Origin: Streptomyces sp. NBC_01304
Lineage (GTDB): Bacteria > Actinomycetota > Actinomycetes > Streptomycetales > Streptomycetaceae
Length of the DNA: 64,000 bases
Direction of reading: 5' to 3'
Assembly: GCF_035975855.1 (NCBI RefSeq)
Contig: NZ_CP109055.1
Location: forward strand, 8,432,001-8,496,000
Shown: piece after piece, positions 36,337 through 44,456 of the stretch
Numbering within the stretch: the stretch's first letter is position 1
How the letters are laid out: each line of letters opens with the position of its first letter
Made by a program: the position numbers and the translations under genes
The notes under the pieces: generated by a model
Database searches by the model: none
Told to the model about the DNA's origin: nothing
The model's input: the letters and a program-made list of their open reading frames with translations, nothing else

Positions 36337-37059
36337 ATGGAGGGCTACGACAAGTACGCGTTCGAGCCGTTCGCCGTCACGGTCGACCTTGCCGTCTTCA
36401 CGCTCCGCGCGGGCATGCTGCACGTCCTGCTCGTCGAGCGCGGCCAGGAGCCGTACGCGGGGCGCTGGGCGCTGCCCGGCGGGTTCGTACTGCCCCACGA
36501 GTCCGCGGAGACGGCGGCCGGGCGTGAACTCGCCGAGGAGACCGGCCTGTCGGACGTCGAGAAGCTGCACCTGGAGCAGCTGCGGACCTACAGCGGCCCG
36601 GAGCGGGACCCGAGGATGCGTGTCGTCTCGGTCGCCTTCACGGCGCTGGTGCCCGACGCCCCCGAGGCGCGCGGCGGTGGTGACGCCGCGCATGCCGCGT
36701 GGCTGCCGTACGCCTCGTACGGGCCGCTCGCCTTCGACCACGACCAGATCCTCGAGGACGCGCACGAACGGATCGGCGCCAAGCTCGAATACAGCGATCT
36801 GGCCACCCACTTCTGCCCGCCCGAGTTCACGCTCGGCGAGCTGCGGCAGGTGTACGAGACGGTGTGGGGCACCGCGCTCGACCCGGCCAACTTCCGCCGC
36901 AAGGTGCTCGCCACGCCCGGCTTCGTGGAGCCGCTGGCCGGGGCCGCGCGGCTGACCGGCGGACGCGGCAAGCCCGCGGCGCTGTACCGCGCGGGGGCCA
37001 ACGCCGCGCTGCATCCACCCCTGCTGCGTCCGTCAGTCCCGGAAGGAGACCTCTCATGA
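36337..37059 (+). CDS. nrtR: NrtR-type Nudix-related transcriptional regulator
   Basis: 240 residues. The N-terminal Nudix domain has a full Nudix box at about 49-71 (GGFVLPHESAETAAGRELAE then ETGL). The C-terminal part (FCPPEFTLGELRQVYETVWG then NFRRKVLATPGFVEPL) is the winged-helix domain typical of NrtR, a repressor of NAD metabolism genes that senses ADP-ribose. Because the Nudix box is intact, some hydrolase activity may remain. The ATG at 36337 is preferred to GTG 36328 since AGAGG lies just upstream. It overlaps the next gene by 4 bases (ATGA), which supports a shared NAD/ADP-ribose role. Confidence 0.82.
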   Translation: MEGYDKYAFEPFAVTVDLAVFTLRAGMLHVLLVERGQEPYAGRWALPGGFVLPHESAETAAGRELAEETGLSDVEKLHLEQLRTYSGPERDPRMRVVSVAFTALVPDAPEARGGGDAAHAAWLPYASYGPLAFDHDQILEDAHERIGAKLEYSDLATHFCPPEFTLGELRQVYETVWGTALDPANFRRKVLATPGFVEPLAGAARLTGGRGKPAALYRAGANAALHPPLLRPSVPEGDLS

Positions 37060-38075
37060 AGCGAGTGGCAACCATGAAGCGTGCGGCGACCGGATCACTC
37101 ATCGGGCTCGCCCTGGGGGACGCGCTCGGGTTCCCGACCGAGTTCAACGACATCCCCTCGATCCTCGCCAAGTGCGGTCCCTGGCGGGACATGGAGCTGC
37201 CCAGGCCCGCGATCGTCACGGACGACACCCAGATGACGCTCGCGCTCGGGCGCGGCCTGCGGGACGCCATGGGACGGGGGCTGCTCGGGCCGAAGCGGAT
37301 GGAGCACTCGGTGCGGCCCGAGTTCGTGGAGTGGTACCACTCGCCGGAGAACAACCGCGCCCCGGGCCGCACTTGTCTGGTGGCCTGCCGGCGGCTCGAC
37401 AGCAGCAGGCCCTGGCAGGAGGCCAGCCAGATCGACTCCAAGGGCTGCGGCGCCAATATGCGGGTCGCGCCCATCGGGATGGTGCCCGGGTTGAGCGAGG
37501 GCCAGCGGGCCGGGGCCGCGCAGCTGCAGTCGGCGCTCACGCACGGACATCCCACGGCCCTCGCGGCGAGCGATCTGACGGCGCGGGCGGTGTTCCTGCT
37601 CATGCACGGCGCGGAGCCGCACGAGCTGATCGGGCTGCTGCGGTCGTACGCGCTCGAGAACCGCACGCGCTACCACGCGACCTGGCTCGGCGATCTGTGG
37701 ACGCGCTCCCAGGACCCGACGCCGGAGCACTTCATCGCGCGCGGCTGGGACGAGTGCCTGGTGATGCTCAACCTGTTGGAGGCGGCGGTGCAGGCCGGGG
37801 ACGAGGAGGCCGACCCTTGCCTGGCGACGGGGGAGGGCTGGGTGGCCGAAGAGGCCTTCGCGACCGGCCTGTTGTGCTTCCTGCTCTTCCCGGAAGAGCC
37901 GGTGACGGCCCTGCGCCGGGCGGCCTGCACTTCGGGCGACTCGGACTCGATCGCCTGCCTGGCGGGGGCGTTCGCCGGGGCCTACCTGGGATCGGACGTG
38001 TGGCCCTCGGGGTGGGCCGAGCGGATCGAGTACCGGTCGGAACTGCTGACGCTCGGGGCGCTCTGGGACGCGTGA
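37056..38075 (+). CDS. ADP-ribosylglycohydrolase family protein
   Basis: 339 residues. Typical family elements are SLIGLALGDALGFPTEF at the N-terminus, the metal-binding TDDTQ near 55-59, and the C-terminal GDSDS at about 294-298 followed by IACLAGAFAGAYLG. These coordinate a binuclear Mg site that removes ADP-ribose from proteins or small molecules. GGAAGGAGA at 37041-37049 fits the ATG at 37056, which overlaps the nrtR stop. Pairing with NrtR, which senses ADP-ribose, suggests local control of ADP-ribose recycling. Confidence 0.88.
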   Translation: MKRVATMKRAATGSLIGLALGDALGFPTEFNDIPSILAKCGPWRDMELPRPAIVTDDTQMTLALGRGLRDAMGRGLLGPKRMEHSVRPEFVEWYHSPENNRAPGRTCLVACRRLDSSRPWQEASQIDSKGCGANMRVAPIGMVPGLSEGQRAGAAQLQSALTHGHPTALAASDLTARAVFLLMHGAEPHELIGLLRSYALENRTRYHATWLGDLWTRSQDPTPEHFIARGWDECLVMLNLLEAAVQAGDEEADPCLATGEGWVAEEAFATGLLCFLLFPEEPVTALRRAACTSGDSDSIACLAGAFAGAYLGSDVWPSGWAERIEYRSELLTLGALWDA

Positions 38076-38639
38076 GGCGCACAGCGCCGCACGGCGGGTG
38101 AGGGCCGCGGCGCTCTGGGACGCGTGAGGTCTGCGGCGTTGCGGGGCGCGTGGGCCCCGGGGCGTTGCGGGACCTTGAGGCTTGCGCGGGTGGGGGCCCG
38201 CGCAGGGTGGGGGATCGGGTCGGGGGACCCGGGCGGGGGAAGGGCGGGCGGCGTGCGGTGCGGGGGACCGTGCGTCGCCCGTGGCGGGGAGCCTGCGGGG
38301 CCGCACGCTTCGGCGGCGGGAATCCGGGCGGCGGTCGGCGCGCTCGTCTGCGGGAATCGGGGCGACGTGCCGTGCGCTCGTCTGCGGGAATCCGGCGGCG
38401 TGCCCGCAAGGTGGTGGAGTGGCTGGGGCTGGGGCTGAACGGTTGTCCACCGGGCCGGGCAGTGGTCCCGCACCTGCCCGTGGGGTGCTGTGCGGGGCCA
38501 CGCACCTGCCAGTGGGGCGCTTGTGCGGGGCCAGGCTCCGGTCTCCGCAGGAGGTCGGGCGTGCAGGCGGAGGCGGCCCATGCCCATGAGTCGGCCGGGC
38601 CGGTTCCGGGCGGCAGACGGCCTCTGCGAGGCTTGGCGC
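38076..38639. other. GC-rich non-coding region with degenerate duplications
   Basis: 564 bases without a supported gene. The draG-type gene end GCGCTCTGGGACGCGTGAGG is repeated at about 38108-38128, GCGCTCGTCTGCGGGAAT occurs twice (~38338 and ~38378), and CACCTGCC with GTGGGG and GTGCGGGGCCA recurs at 38470-38532. It looks like decayed tandem duplications. Several frames are open through it because of high GC, but none has a family resemblance. Confidence 0.55.
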
Positions 38640-39419
38640 ATGCGCACGCACGACGACATACGCCTCCGCGAGGCAGGTCTCCCGGACACCGACCTCGGGC
38701 CCGTCCTCGCCGAGCAGGCCGACCCGCTGCTCTTCGCCACCGTCTCCGGGGCCCATCTGTACGGGTTTCCGTCCCAGGACTCGGACGTGGACCTGCGCGG
38801 GGTGCATCTGCTGCCCCTCGACGCGCTGGTCGGGCTGCGCGAGCCGGACGAGACGCGCAGCAGGATGTGGGTGCGGGACGGGATCGAGATGGACCTCGTC
38901 ACGCACGACCTGCGCAAGTTCGTACGGCTGATGCTGCGGCGCAACGGCTATGTGCTCGAGCAGCTCCTGTCACCGCTCGTCGTGCATACGTCGGACGCGC
39001 ACGCGGAGCTGGTGGCGCTCGCCCCCGACGTGCTGACCAGTCATCACGCCCATCATTACCGGGGGTTCGCGACCACCCAGGAGCGGCTCTTCGAGAAGAC
39101 GGGCGAGCTGAAGCCGCTCCTGTACGCGTTCCGGGTACTGCTGACCGGGATCCACTTGATGCGCAGCGGTGAGGTGCAGGCCCATCTGCCGTCGCTGATC
39201 GGGCTCGTGGACGCTCCCGCGTATCTGCCCGACCTCGTCGCGGCCAAGGCCGGGGCCGAGCACGGCGCCGCCGACGTCGAGCACGCGCGCGTGGCCGACG
39301 ATCTGGCCCGGCTGCACGCCCTGCTCGACGCGGCGCAGGCGGACTCGGGACTTCCGGACGCCCCGGCCGCGTACGACGCCCTACACGACTTGGTGGTCCG
39401 GGTCCGACTGGAGCGCTGA
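38640..39419 (+). CDS. RlaP-type nucleotidyltransferase domain protein
   Basis: 259 residues. The nucleotidyltransferase signature reads ATVSGAHLYGFPSQDSDVDL near residues 33-52, a GS-like motif followed by a DXD pair, and IEMDLVTHDLRKFVRLMLRR adds the third acidic position. This matches the RlaP/MNT-type predicted nucleotidyltransferases (PF10127), of unknown substrate; some family members occur beside RNA ligases. ATG 38640 is used; ATG 38586 gives a longer Arg-rich start. It overlaps the convergent paralogue by 39 bases. Confidence 0.75.
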   Translation: MRTHDDIRLREAGLPDTDLGPVLAEQADPLLFATVSGAHLYGFPSQDSDVDLRGVHLLPLDALVGLREPDETRSRMWVRDGIEMDLVTHDLRKFVRLMLRRNGYVLEQLLSPLVVHTSDAHAELVALAPDVLTSHHAHHYRGFATTQERLFEKTGELKPLLYAFRVLLTGIHLMRSGEVQAHLPSLIGLVDAPAYLPDLVAAKAGAEHGAADVEHARVADDLARLHALLDAAQADSGLPDAPAAYDALHDLVVRVRLER

Positions 39420-40109
39420 GGCGCGGCGGACCCGGAAGAGGAAGTCGGCCACCCTCGCCCGGTCCGGCTCCGTCGGGAGCGGGGACTTCGCGTCGGCCTC
39501 CGCCGCCTCGGCCGCCAGCCGGTTCATGCGGGCCTCGACCTCCGGCCAGGGGACCTCGCCGTGCTTCACGGCGAGCAGGTCGTCGCGGGCCTCGCCCACG
39601 TCGATGACCAGCTCGCCGGTGCGCAGCAGATCGCGGCAGGACATCAGCAGGCGCAGCAGGTGCATGGCGTGCTTCCAGCGCGGGGCGCCGTGGGTGCGTA
39701 CGTCCGCGTCCAGCTTCTTGCGCTGGCCGAGCGCATAGCGGGCAAACGTGTCGTGGGCCTGGCGGGACAGGAACGCCGGGCGCAGGGTGAGGAGTTCGCG
39801 GCCCGTGTCGTCGATGTGCTCGACGAGCGGCGAGTGCAGGCACTCCAGGATGTTCGGGTTGGCGCGCAGCGCGAGCTCGCAGAAGCGCTCCAGCTCCCAG
39901 GAGAACTGCTCGTCCAGCGGGCCCTCGATGTGCGTGGGGGGCTTGTCGAAGCGCCAGTACAGCGGGGTCGGGGCGAGGAAGATGCCGCGCCGGTCCGTGT
40001 CGCTGGCGTCCGTGGCCAGGCCGAAGGCGCGCGAGCCCATCACGCAGGAGTAGATGGTGTGGTCGCGTACGAGGGCCGTCTGCTGATCATCGGGGGGTGG
40101 TGCGGTCAT
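39381..40109 (-). CDS. RlaP-type nucleotidyltransferase domain protein, paralogue
   Basis: 242 residues. The signature VMGSRAFGLATDASDTDRRG near residue 21 has the GS and DXD elements, and WELERFCELALRANPNILEC and LHSPLVEHID parallel the neighbouring gene (KFVRLMLRRNGYVLEQLLSP). It is a paralogue arranged tail-to-tail with it, so the 3' ends share 39 bases on opposite strands. Start at ATG 40109. Substrate unknown. Its neighbours nrtR and the ADP-ribosylglycohydrolase hint at nucleotide or RNA-related work, but this is only inference. Confidence 0.75.
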   Translation of the reverse strand: MTAPPPDDQQTALVRDHTIYSCVMGSRAFGLATDASDTDRRGIFLAPTPLYWRFDKPPTHIEGPLDEQFSWELERFCELALRANPNILECLHSPLVEHIDDTGRELLTLRPAFLSRQAHDTFARYALGQRKKLDADVRTHGAPRWKHAMHLLRLLMSCRDLLRTGELVIDVGEARDDLLAVKHGEVPWPEVEARMNRLAAEAAEADAKSPLPTEPDRARVADFLFRVRRASALQSDPDHQVV

Positions 40110-40205
40110 GCGGCCCGAGGTTACGGGAGCAAGGGCCCGGAACACCTCCGTATTTGCGCCGGGCGGACCGAGTCGCTGCTCACGGCAGGCGGACCGAGTC
40201 GCCCG

Positions 40206-40754
40206 TCACGGCAGGCGGATCGAGTCGCCGGAAACCGTGATCTGCTGCGGCGAGAGGGGCGCGGGCGCCGGGCCGTCCGCCACCGCCGCGTCCGCGATGC
40301 GGTACTTGCTGCCGTGGCAGGGGCAGTTGATGGTGCCGCCCGAGACGTCGTTGACCGTGCAGCCCGCGTGGGTGCAGACCGCGGAGAAGGCCTTGAAGTC
40401 GCCGGCCGTGGGCTGGGTCACGACGATCTTCTTGTCCTTGAAGATCTTGCCGCCGCCGACCTCGACGTCCGACGTCTTGGCCAACTCCTCGCCTGCGGGC
40501 GGCTGTTCGCTCGAGGCCTCGCCCTTCGGCGGCTTGCCGCTCGTCGGCCCGTCACCGGACGGCTCCGGCTCCGCCGGGGTCGGGGACCCGGGCGTGGCCG
40601 TCGCGGAAGGTGCGGTCGGGGCCTCGCCGCCGCCGCCCTCGTCGCCGTACTTGCTGCAGCCCGCGAGCGCCGCGGCGGCCCCAGCGGCCAGGACCGTGCG
40701 CCGGGAGGCGCGTACGGACGCCACATCGTCAGTGGTCATGTCGCCACTCGTCAT
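40206..40754 (-). CDS. Rieske [2Fe-2S] protein, Tat lipoprotein
   Basis: 182 residues. ASRRTVLAAGAAAALAGC (residues ~16-33) combines a twin-arginine motif and a lipobox with Cys33. A ~60-residue Pro/Ser/Glu-rich linker leads to a Rieske fold with ligands Cys127 and His129 (CTHAGC) and Cys144 and His147 (CPCHGS). It should carry electrons at the outer membrane face. Its ATG overlaps the stop of the preceding membrane protein gene by 4 bases (ATGA), so both are made together and may form one redox unit. Confidence 0.88.
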   Translation of the reverse strand: MTSGDMTTDDVASVRASRRTVLAAGAAAALAGCSKYGDEGGGGEAPTAPSATATPGSPTPAEPEPSGDGPTSGKPPKGEASSEQPPAGEELAKTSDVEVGGGKIFKDKKIVVTQPTAGDFKAFSAVCTHAGCTVNDVSGGTINCPCHGSKYRIADAAVADGPAPAPLSPQQITVSGDSIRLP

Positions 40755-41347
40755 GTCGTCACCCCGAAGGTCCGGAAGAACCACAGGGCCGAGGTGAGCC
40801 AGACCACCGTGAGCACCGCGAAGACCAGGCCGCCCACGACCGGAAGCAGCCAGCCCGGCAGCCGCTCGGTCCGCAGCAGGAGCATCTTCGCGCTGAACGC
40901 CCCGAAGAAGACGCAGCCGAACAGGGAGTGCCACATGGTCCGGGTGTCGTACGTCTGATAGCCCAGCGCGTACAGACAGTGCACGGCGACCGGCACCGCG
41001 AGCAGGAACGCCACCCGCCCCGACCAGCGGTGCACGAACGCCATCCACGGCTTGGAGCGCACGCCGGGCAGCCGCCCGTACAGCGCGAGGGCCGAGCCCA
41101 ACTGCACCACGGCGAAGGCGAACGCGGCCGTCCCCAGCCACGCCTTCACGGCGCCCGTGCTGCTGAAGCCCGCGAGGTTGAAGGCGGTGCCCTCCGGGTC
41201 GTGCACCTTGCCGTAGGCGCCGAGCCCGACCGCGACCGCCGCGGCGACCAGGGCCGGGACCAGATAGCGGGCCGGGCGCGGGCGGCTGTGCGTGGTGTGC
41301 GGCCGGCCCGGGAAGCTCTGGGTGGCGGCGTTGGGGTCGACGCTCAT
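40751..41347 (-). CDS. Four- to six-helix membrane protein, cytochrome b561/ferric-reductase-like (DUF6529-type)
   Basis: 198 residues. About five hydrophobic segments, with His residues at similar depth in two of them (FVHRWSGRVAFLLAVPVAVH and TMWHSLFGCVFFGAFSAKM), a pattern compatible with b-type haem binding. It resembles the DUF6529-type proteins found beside Rieske lipoproteins in Streptomyces. ATG at 41347 is preferred to the in-frame GTG at 41353. Its coupling to the Rieske gene suggests an electron pathway across the membrane; haem binding is inferred only. Confidence 0.65.
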   Translation of the reverse strand: MSVDPNAATQSFPGRPHTTHSRPRPARYLVPALVAAAVAVGLGAYGKVHDPEGTAFNLAGFSSTGAVKAWLGTAAFAFAVVQLGSALALYGRLPGVRSKPWMAFVHRWSGRVAFLLAVPVAVHCLYALGYQTYDTRTMWHSLFGCVFFGAFSAKMLLLRTERLPGWLLPVVGGLVFAVLTVVWLTSALWFFRTFGVTT

Positions 41348-41390
41348 GGTCACCTCACGGGACGTCTGTCGGGCTGTACGGGGGACGGGC

Positions 41391-42071
41391 TCAGGGGACG
41401 ACGGGGCGGGCGGTGACCTTCTCGCCGTCGACGACGACCACGCCGGTCTCCGGGTCGATGCGCGGCGCGGGCCCGGGCTTGCCGTCCCGCTTGAGGATGC
41501 CGACCTGCTTGCCGTCGGGCAGCACGATCCAGCCGCCGTCGAGCTTGGCCCCGCGCACCGTCTGGGTGGCGCGGTAGAGGCCGGACGGCTTGACGGCCTT
41601 GGTGAGGCTGAAGCGGTAGGCCTGTTTGTCGACGTCCACGGTCCCGGTGAGCTTCTTGCCCGCGAGCGTGCCTTCGAGCTTGCTGCCGTGCTTGCCGGTC
41701 AGCCGCATCGAGCCGTCGTCCTCGACGTTCCCCTTCAGCCAGGACTCCTTGTTGCGGCCGTCGCAGAAGTACGCGACCGCCTTGCCGTCCTTCACGGAGA
41801 CCGAGACCGCCGCGGAGTCGTCGTCGGTGCGGCCCGCGTAGTCCGCGTCCGGCGGCGGCTCGGCCGGCTTGCTCGTGGACGGCTTTGCCGACGGCTTGTC
41901 CGAGCTCGCGGGCGCGCTCGTCGGCGTACCGGCGGAGGGAGTCGGCGACGCTCCGCCGGAGCCGCCCCCGTACGCGGAGCGGCCGGTCCCCGTCGTCGCG
42001 TTCAGGGACAGCATGAACAGGGCGAGCAAAAGCCCAGCGAGAAGGGTGAAGAGGGGTCCGGAGCGCTTCAT
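41391..42071 (-). CDS. Secreted or membrane-anchored hypothetical protein
   Basis: 226 residues. A single hydrophobic segment (LFTLLAGLLLALFMLSLNA, residues ~7-25) acts as signal or anchor, followed by a Ser/Pro/Lys-rich linker and a beta-rich domain (AVSVSVKDGKAVAYFCDG onwards) of unknown family. GGGGAGG lies close upstream of the ATG. It is 43 bases from the DUF6529-type gene, in the same direction, so the three genes may form one operon encoding exported proteins. No catalytic motif is seen. Confidence 0.7.
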   Translation of the reverse strand: MKRSGPLFTLLAGLLLALFMLSLNATTGTGRSAYGGGSGGASPTPSAGTPTSAPASSDKPSAKPSTSKPAEPPPDADYAGRTDDDSAAVSVSVKDGKAVAYFCDGRNKESWLKGNVEDDGSMRLTGKHGSKLEGTLAGKKLTGTVDVDKQAYRFSLTKAVKPSGLYRATQTVRGAKLDGGWIVLPDGKQVGILKRDGKPGPAPRIDPETGVVVVDGEKVTARPVVP

Positions 42072-42163
42072 TTGGAGCCTCCCCCGAGGCGCGGCGGTCG
42101 CCGGCCCGCAGTTGCGGAGCCTCCATGCAAGCGGACGGGTGCACCGGCGTCCAGGGGGTGGAC

Positions 42164-42200
42164 GGTCCCAAAACGGGACACTGCGGTCGCAGCGGTCCCA
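42164..42200. promoter_or_regulatory. Inverted/direct repeat cluster upstream of the YidB-family gene
   Basis: GGTCCCAAAACGGGAC contains an inverted repeat (GTCCC-N5-GGGAC), CTGCGGTCGCAG follows as a second small palindrome, and GGTCCCA is repeated directly at 42194-42200. It lies about 100 bases before the YidB-type start in a 229-base divergent gap and could be an operator. Confidence 0.35.
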
Positions 42201-42300
42201 AGTGGCGGTGCTGGGCGGTTCGGGTGACATTTGGACTGTCCGAGGTTCCCGGCGCCCCCGCGCGGGCACCGGGCCCGGCCGCACTCTCGAAAGGCGTGAC

Positions 42301-42732
42301 ATGGCGGGCAATGATCCTCTTGGTGACCTTCTCGGCAGCCTCCTCGGCGGAGGCAAGCAGGGCGGTTCCGGCGGTGGTGGCGGGGGCGGCGGAATTCTGG
42401 CCGCGCTGCTCAGCGCGTTCATGAACAAGGGCGGAAGCGGCGGCAGTCACCCGCTCTCCGGTCTGCTCGAGCAGTTCAACAAGGCCGGGCTCGCCGACGA
42501 GAGCCAGTCCTGGGTCAAGCAGGGCGAGAACCAGCAGGTGACCGGCGCCCAGGTCCAGCAGGCCCTGCCCGACGAGACCCTCCAGGAGGTGGCGCAGAAG
42601 GTCGGCGTCAGCCCTGAGCAAGCCGCGAACGAGATCGCTCAGGTGCTGCCCCAGGCGGTCGACCAGCTGACGCCCCAAGGGCAGGTTCCCGCCGAGTCCA
42701 TCGAGGACCTGATGCGCAAGCAGGGCCTCTGA
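42301..42732 (+). CDS. YidB family protein (DUF937)
   Basis: 143 residues. The glycine-rich start (DPLGDLLGSLLGGGKQGG), HPLSGLLEQFNKAGLADESQ and the C-terminal LPQAVDQLTPQGQVP match the YidB/DUF937 family, small proteins of unknown role. ATG 42301 is 14 bases after a region without a clear ribosome binding site (GAAAGGCGTGAC). No signal peptide or membrane segment. It stands alone between a divergent secreted protein and tyrA. Confidence 0.85.
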   Translation: MAGNDPLGDLLGSLLGGGKQGGSGGGGGGGGILAALLSAFMNKGGSGGSHPLSGLLEQFNKAGLADESQSWVKQGENQQVTGAQVQQALPDETLQEVAQKVGVSPEQAANEIAQVLPQAVDQLTPQGQVPAESIEDLMRKQGL

Positions 42733-42971
42733 CCCGGCCGCACCGCCCCGCACCGTGCACGGAGCCCGTCTCGGCAGACGGGCCCCGTGCACTGTTGTGT
42801 ACGCGACTGACTACTGTGTATTGCGACTTACTACGCTTGGCGCTTGCACGAGATCGCACGCCTGCACGAGACCGCACCGGTCCGGTCCGCACCAGACCGC
42901 ATACGGTTCCGCACCGAATCACCCCGGGCAGAGCCGCATATCCGACCCACCGCGCAGCGAGGACATCCACA

Positions 42972-44057
42972 GTGAGAACCGCCGCCGTCCACGGGACCGG
43001 CCTGATCGGTACCTCCGTCGCCCTGGCGCTCGCGAGTCGCGGTGTCACCGTGCACCTCGTCGACCACGACCCGGAGCAGGCCCGTACGGCCGCCGCGCTC
43101 GGAGCGGGCACCGACGCCGCCCCCGAGGGTCCGGTCGACCTCGTCGTGGTCGCCGTGCCGCCGGCGCACGTGGCGTCGACCCTCGCCGAGGTGATGGGGC
43201 GCGGCGTCGGCCGTGGCTACATCGACGTGGCCAGCGTGAAGGGCGGGCCGCGGCGCGAACTGGAGGCGCTCGGGCTCGATCTGAGCTCCTACATCGGTAC
43301 GCATCCGATGTCGGGCCGCGAGCGTTCGGGCCCGCTGGCCGGGACCGCCGACCTCTTCGAGGGGCGGCCCTGGGTGCTCACGCCGACCCGGGACACCGAC
43401 ACCGAGGTGCTGAACCTCGCCCTCGAACTGGTCGCGCTCTGCCGGGCCGTGCCCGTCGTCATGGAGGCGGACGCCCACGACCGGGCCGTCGCGCTCGTCT
43501 CGCACATGCCGCATCTGGTGTCCAGCATGGTCGCGGCCCGGCTCCAGGACGCCGAGGAGACGGCTGTACGTCTGTGCGGTCAGGGCATCCGCGATGTCAC
43601 GCGGATCGCCGCGTCCGATCCCCGGATGTGGATCGACATCCTCTCGGCCAACCCCGGGCCGGTCGCCGAGCTGCTCGCCGCGGTCTCCGCCGACCTGGAC
43701 GAGACGGTCGAGGCGCTGCGGGCGCTGCAGTCCTCGGACGAGGACAAGCGCCGCCTTGGCGCCGCCGGGATCGAGGATGTGCTGCGGCGGGGCAATGCGG
43801 GGCAGGTGCGGGTGCCGGGCAAGCACGGGTCGGCGCCGACCGCGTACGAGATCGTGGCCGTGCTCATCGACGACCAGCCCGGGCAGCTGGCTCGCATCTT
43901 CGGCGATGCGGATCGGGCCGGGGTCAACATCGAGGATGTGCGCATCGAGCATGCGACGGGGCAGCAGGCGGGGCTTGTGCAGTTGATGGTGGAGCCTGCG
44001 GCTGCGGCCCGCTTGAGCGCGGCGCTGCGGGAGCGGGGCTGGGCCATTCGGCAATAG
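42972..44057 (+). CDS. tyrA: Prephenate dehydrogenase with ACT domain
   Basis: 361 residues. The NAD-binding segment AAVHGTGLIGTSVALALASR is at residues 4-23, the family motif GTHPMSGRERSGP near 112, and a C-terminal ACT-like domain starts at YEIVAVLIDDQPGQLARIFG (~295). It oxidatively decarboxylates prephenate to 4-hydroxyphenylpyruvate on the way to tyrosine, with the ACT domain likely sensing tyrosine. GAGGA at 42959-42963 is well placed for GTG 42972. It precedes cmk with a 400-base repeat-rich gap. Confidence 0.92.
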   Translation: MRTAAVHGTGLIGTSVALALASRGVTVHLVDHDPEQARTAAALGAGTDAAPEGPVDLVVVAVPPAHVASTLAEVMGRGVGRGYIDVASVKGGPRRELEALGLDLSSYIGTHPMSGRERSGPLAGTADLFEGRPWVLTPTRDTDTEVLNLALELVALCRAVPVVMEADAHDRAVALVSHMPHLVSSMVAARLQDAEETAVRLCGQGIRDVTRIAASDPRMWIDILSANPGPVAELLAAVSADLDETVEALRALQSSDEDKRRLGAAGIEDVLRRGNAGQVRVPGKHGSAPTAYEIVAVLIDDQPGQLARIFGDADRAGVNIEDVRIEHATGQQAGLVQLMVEPAAAARLSAALRERGWAIRQ

Positions 44058-44089
44058 CTTGCCGTGGCTTTGGCCCTCGCTCTGTTGTG

Positions 44090-44345
44090 GCTGGGCCGGG
44101 TTCGTCCGGCCCTGTCGTGGCTGGGGTCGCGGGGGCGCTGCCCCCGGGCCCCCGGTCCTTGCCGGACGGGCTGTCTTTTGCCCCTCCCCGCCCCTTCCCT
44201 AGATCCTGCGGAGCTTGGGGGCGGGTGGGGGATCGGGGATCCGGGTGGGTGGCTGGCCGTTCGAGATCGGGGGCTGCGCCCCCTGACCCCCCATCGCGCT
44301 TCGCGCTCGTCCTCAAACGCCGGACGGGCTGGATGAATCGGGCCG
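44090..44345. repeat. Composite dispersed repeat, copy D (double)
   Basis: In the 399-base gap between tyrA and cmk. It holds a partial core GCCGGACGGGCTG (44161-44173), then CCCCGCCCCTTCCC (44186-44199), GGGGGCTGCGCCCCC-like hairpins (~44269-44283), GCGCTTCGCGC, and the full CTCAAACGCCGGACGGGCTG at 44312-44331. The same order of elements is seen in copy A. Nothing else is recognised in the gap. Confidence 0.78.
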
Positions 44346-44456
44346 GGGCTGATCCGGAGGCCCGTGGAATGGGCGGCTCGCGCGAGCCAGTAACCTTGTC
44401 CGGGGCTATTTCTCGCCCCATACCGCAGACCCGTGACCAGGAAGGTGCTTGCCACC

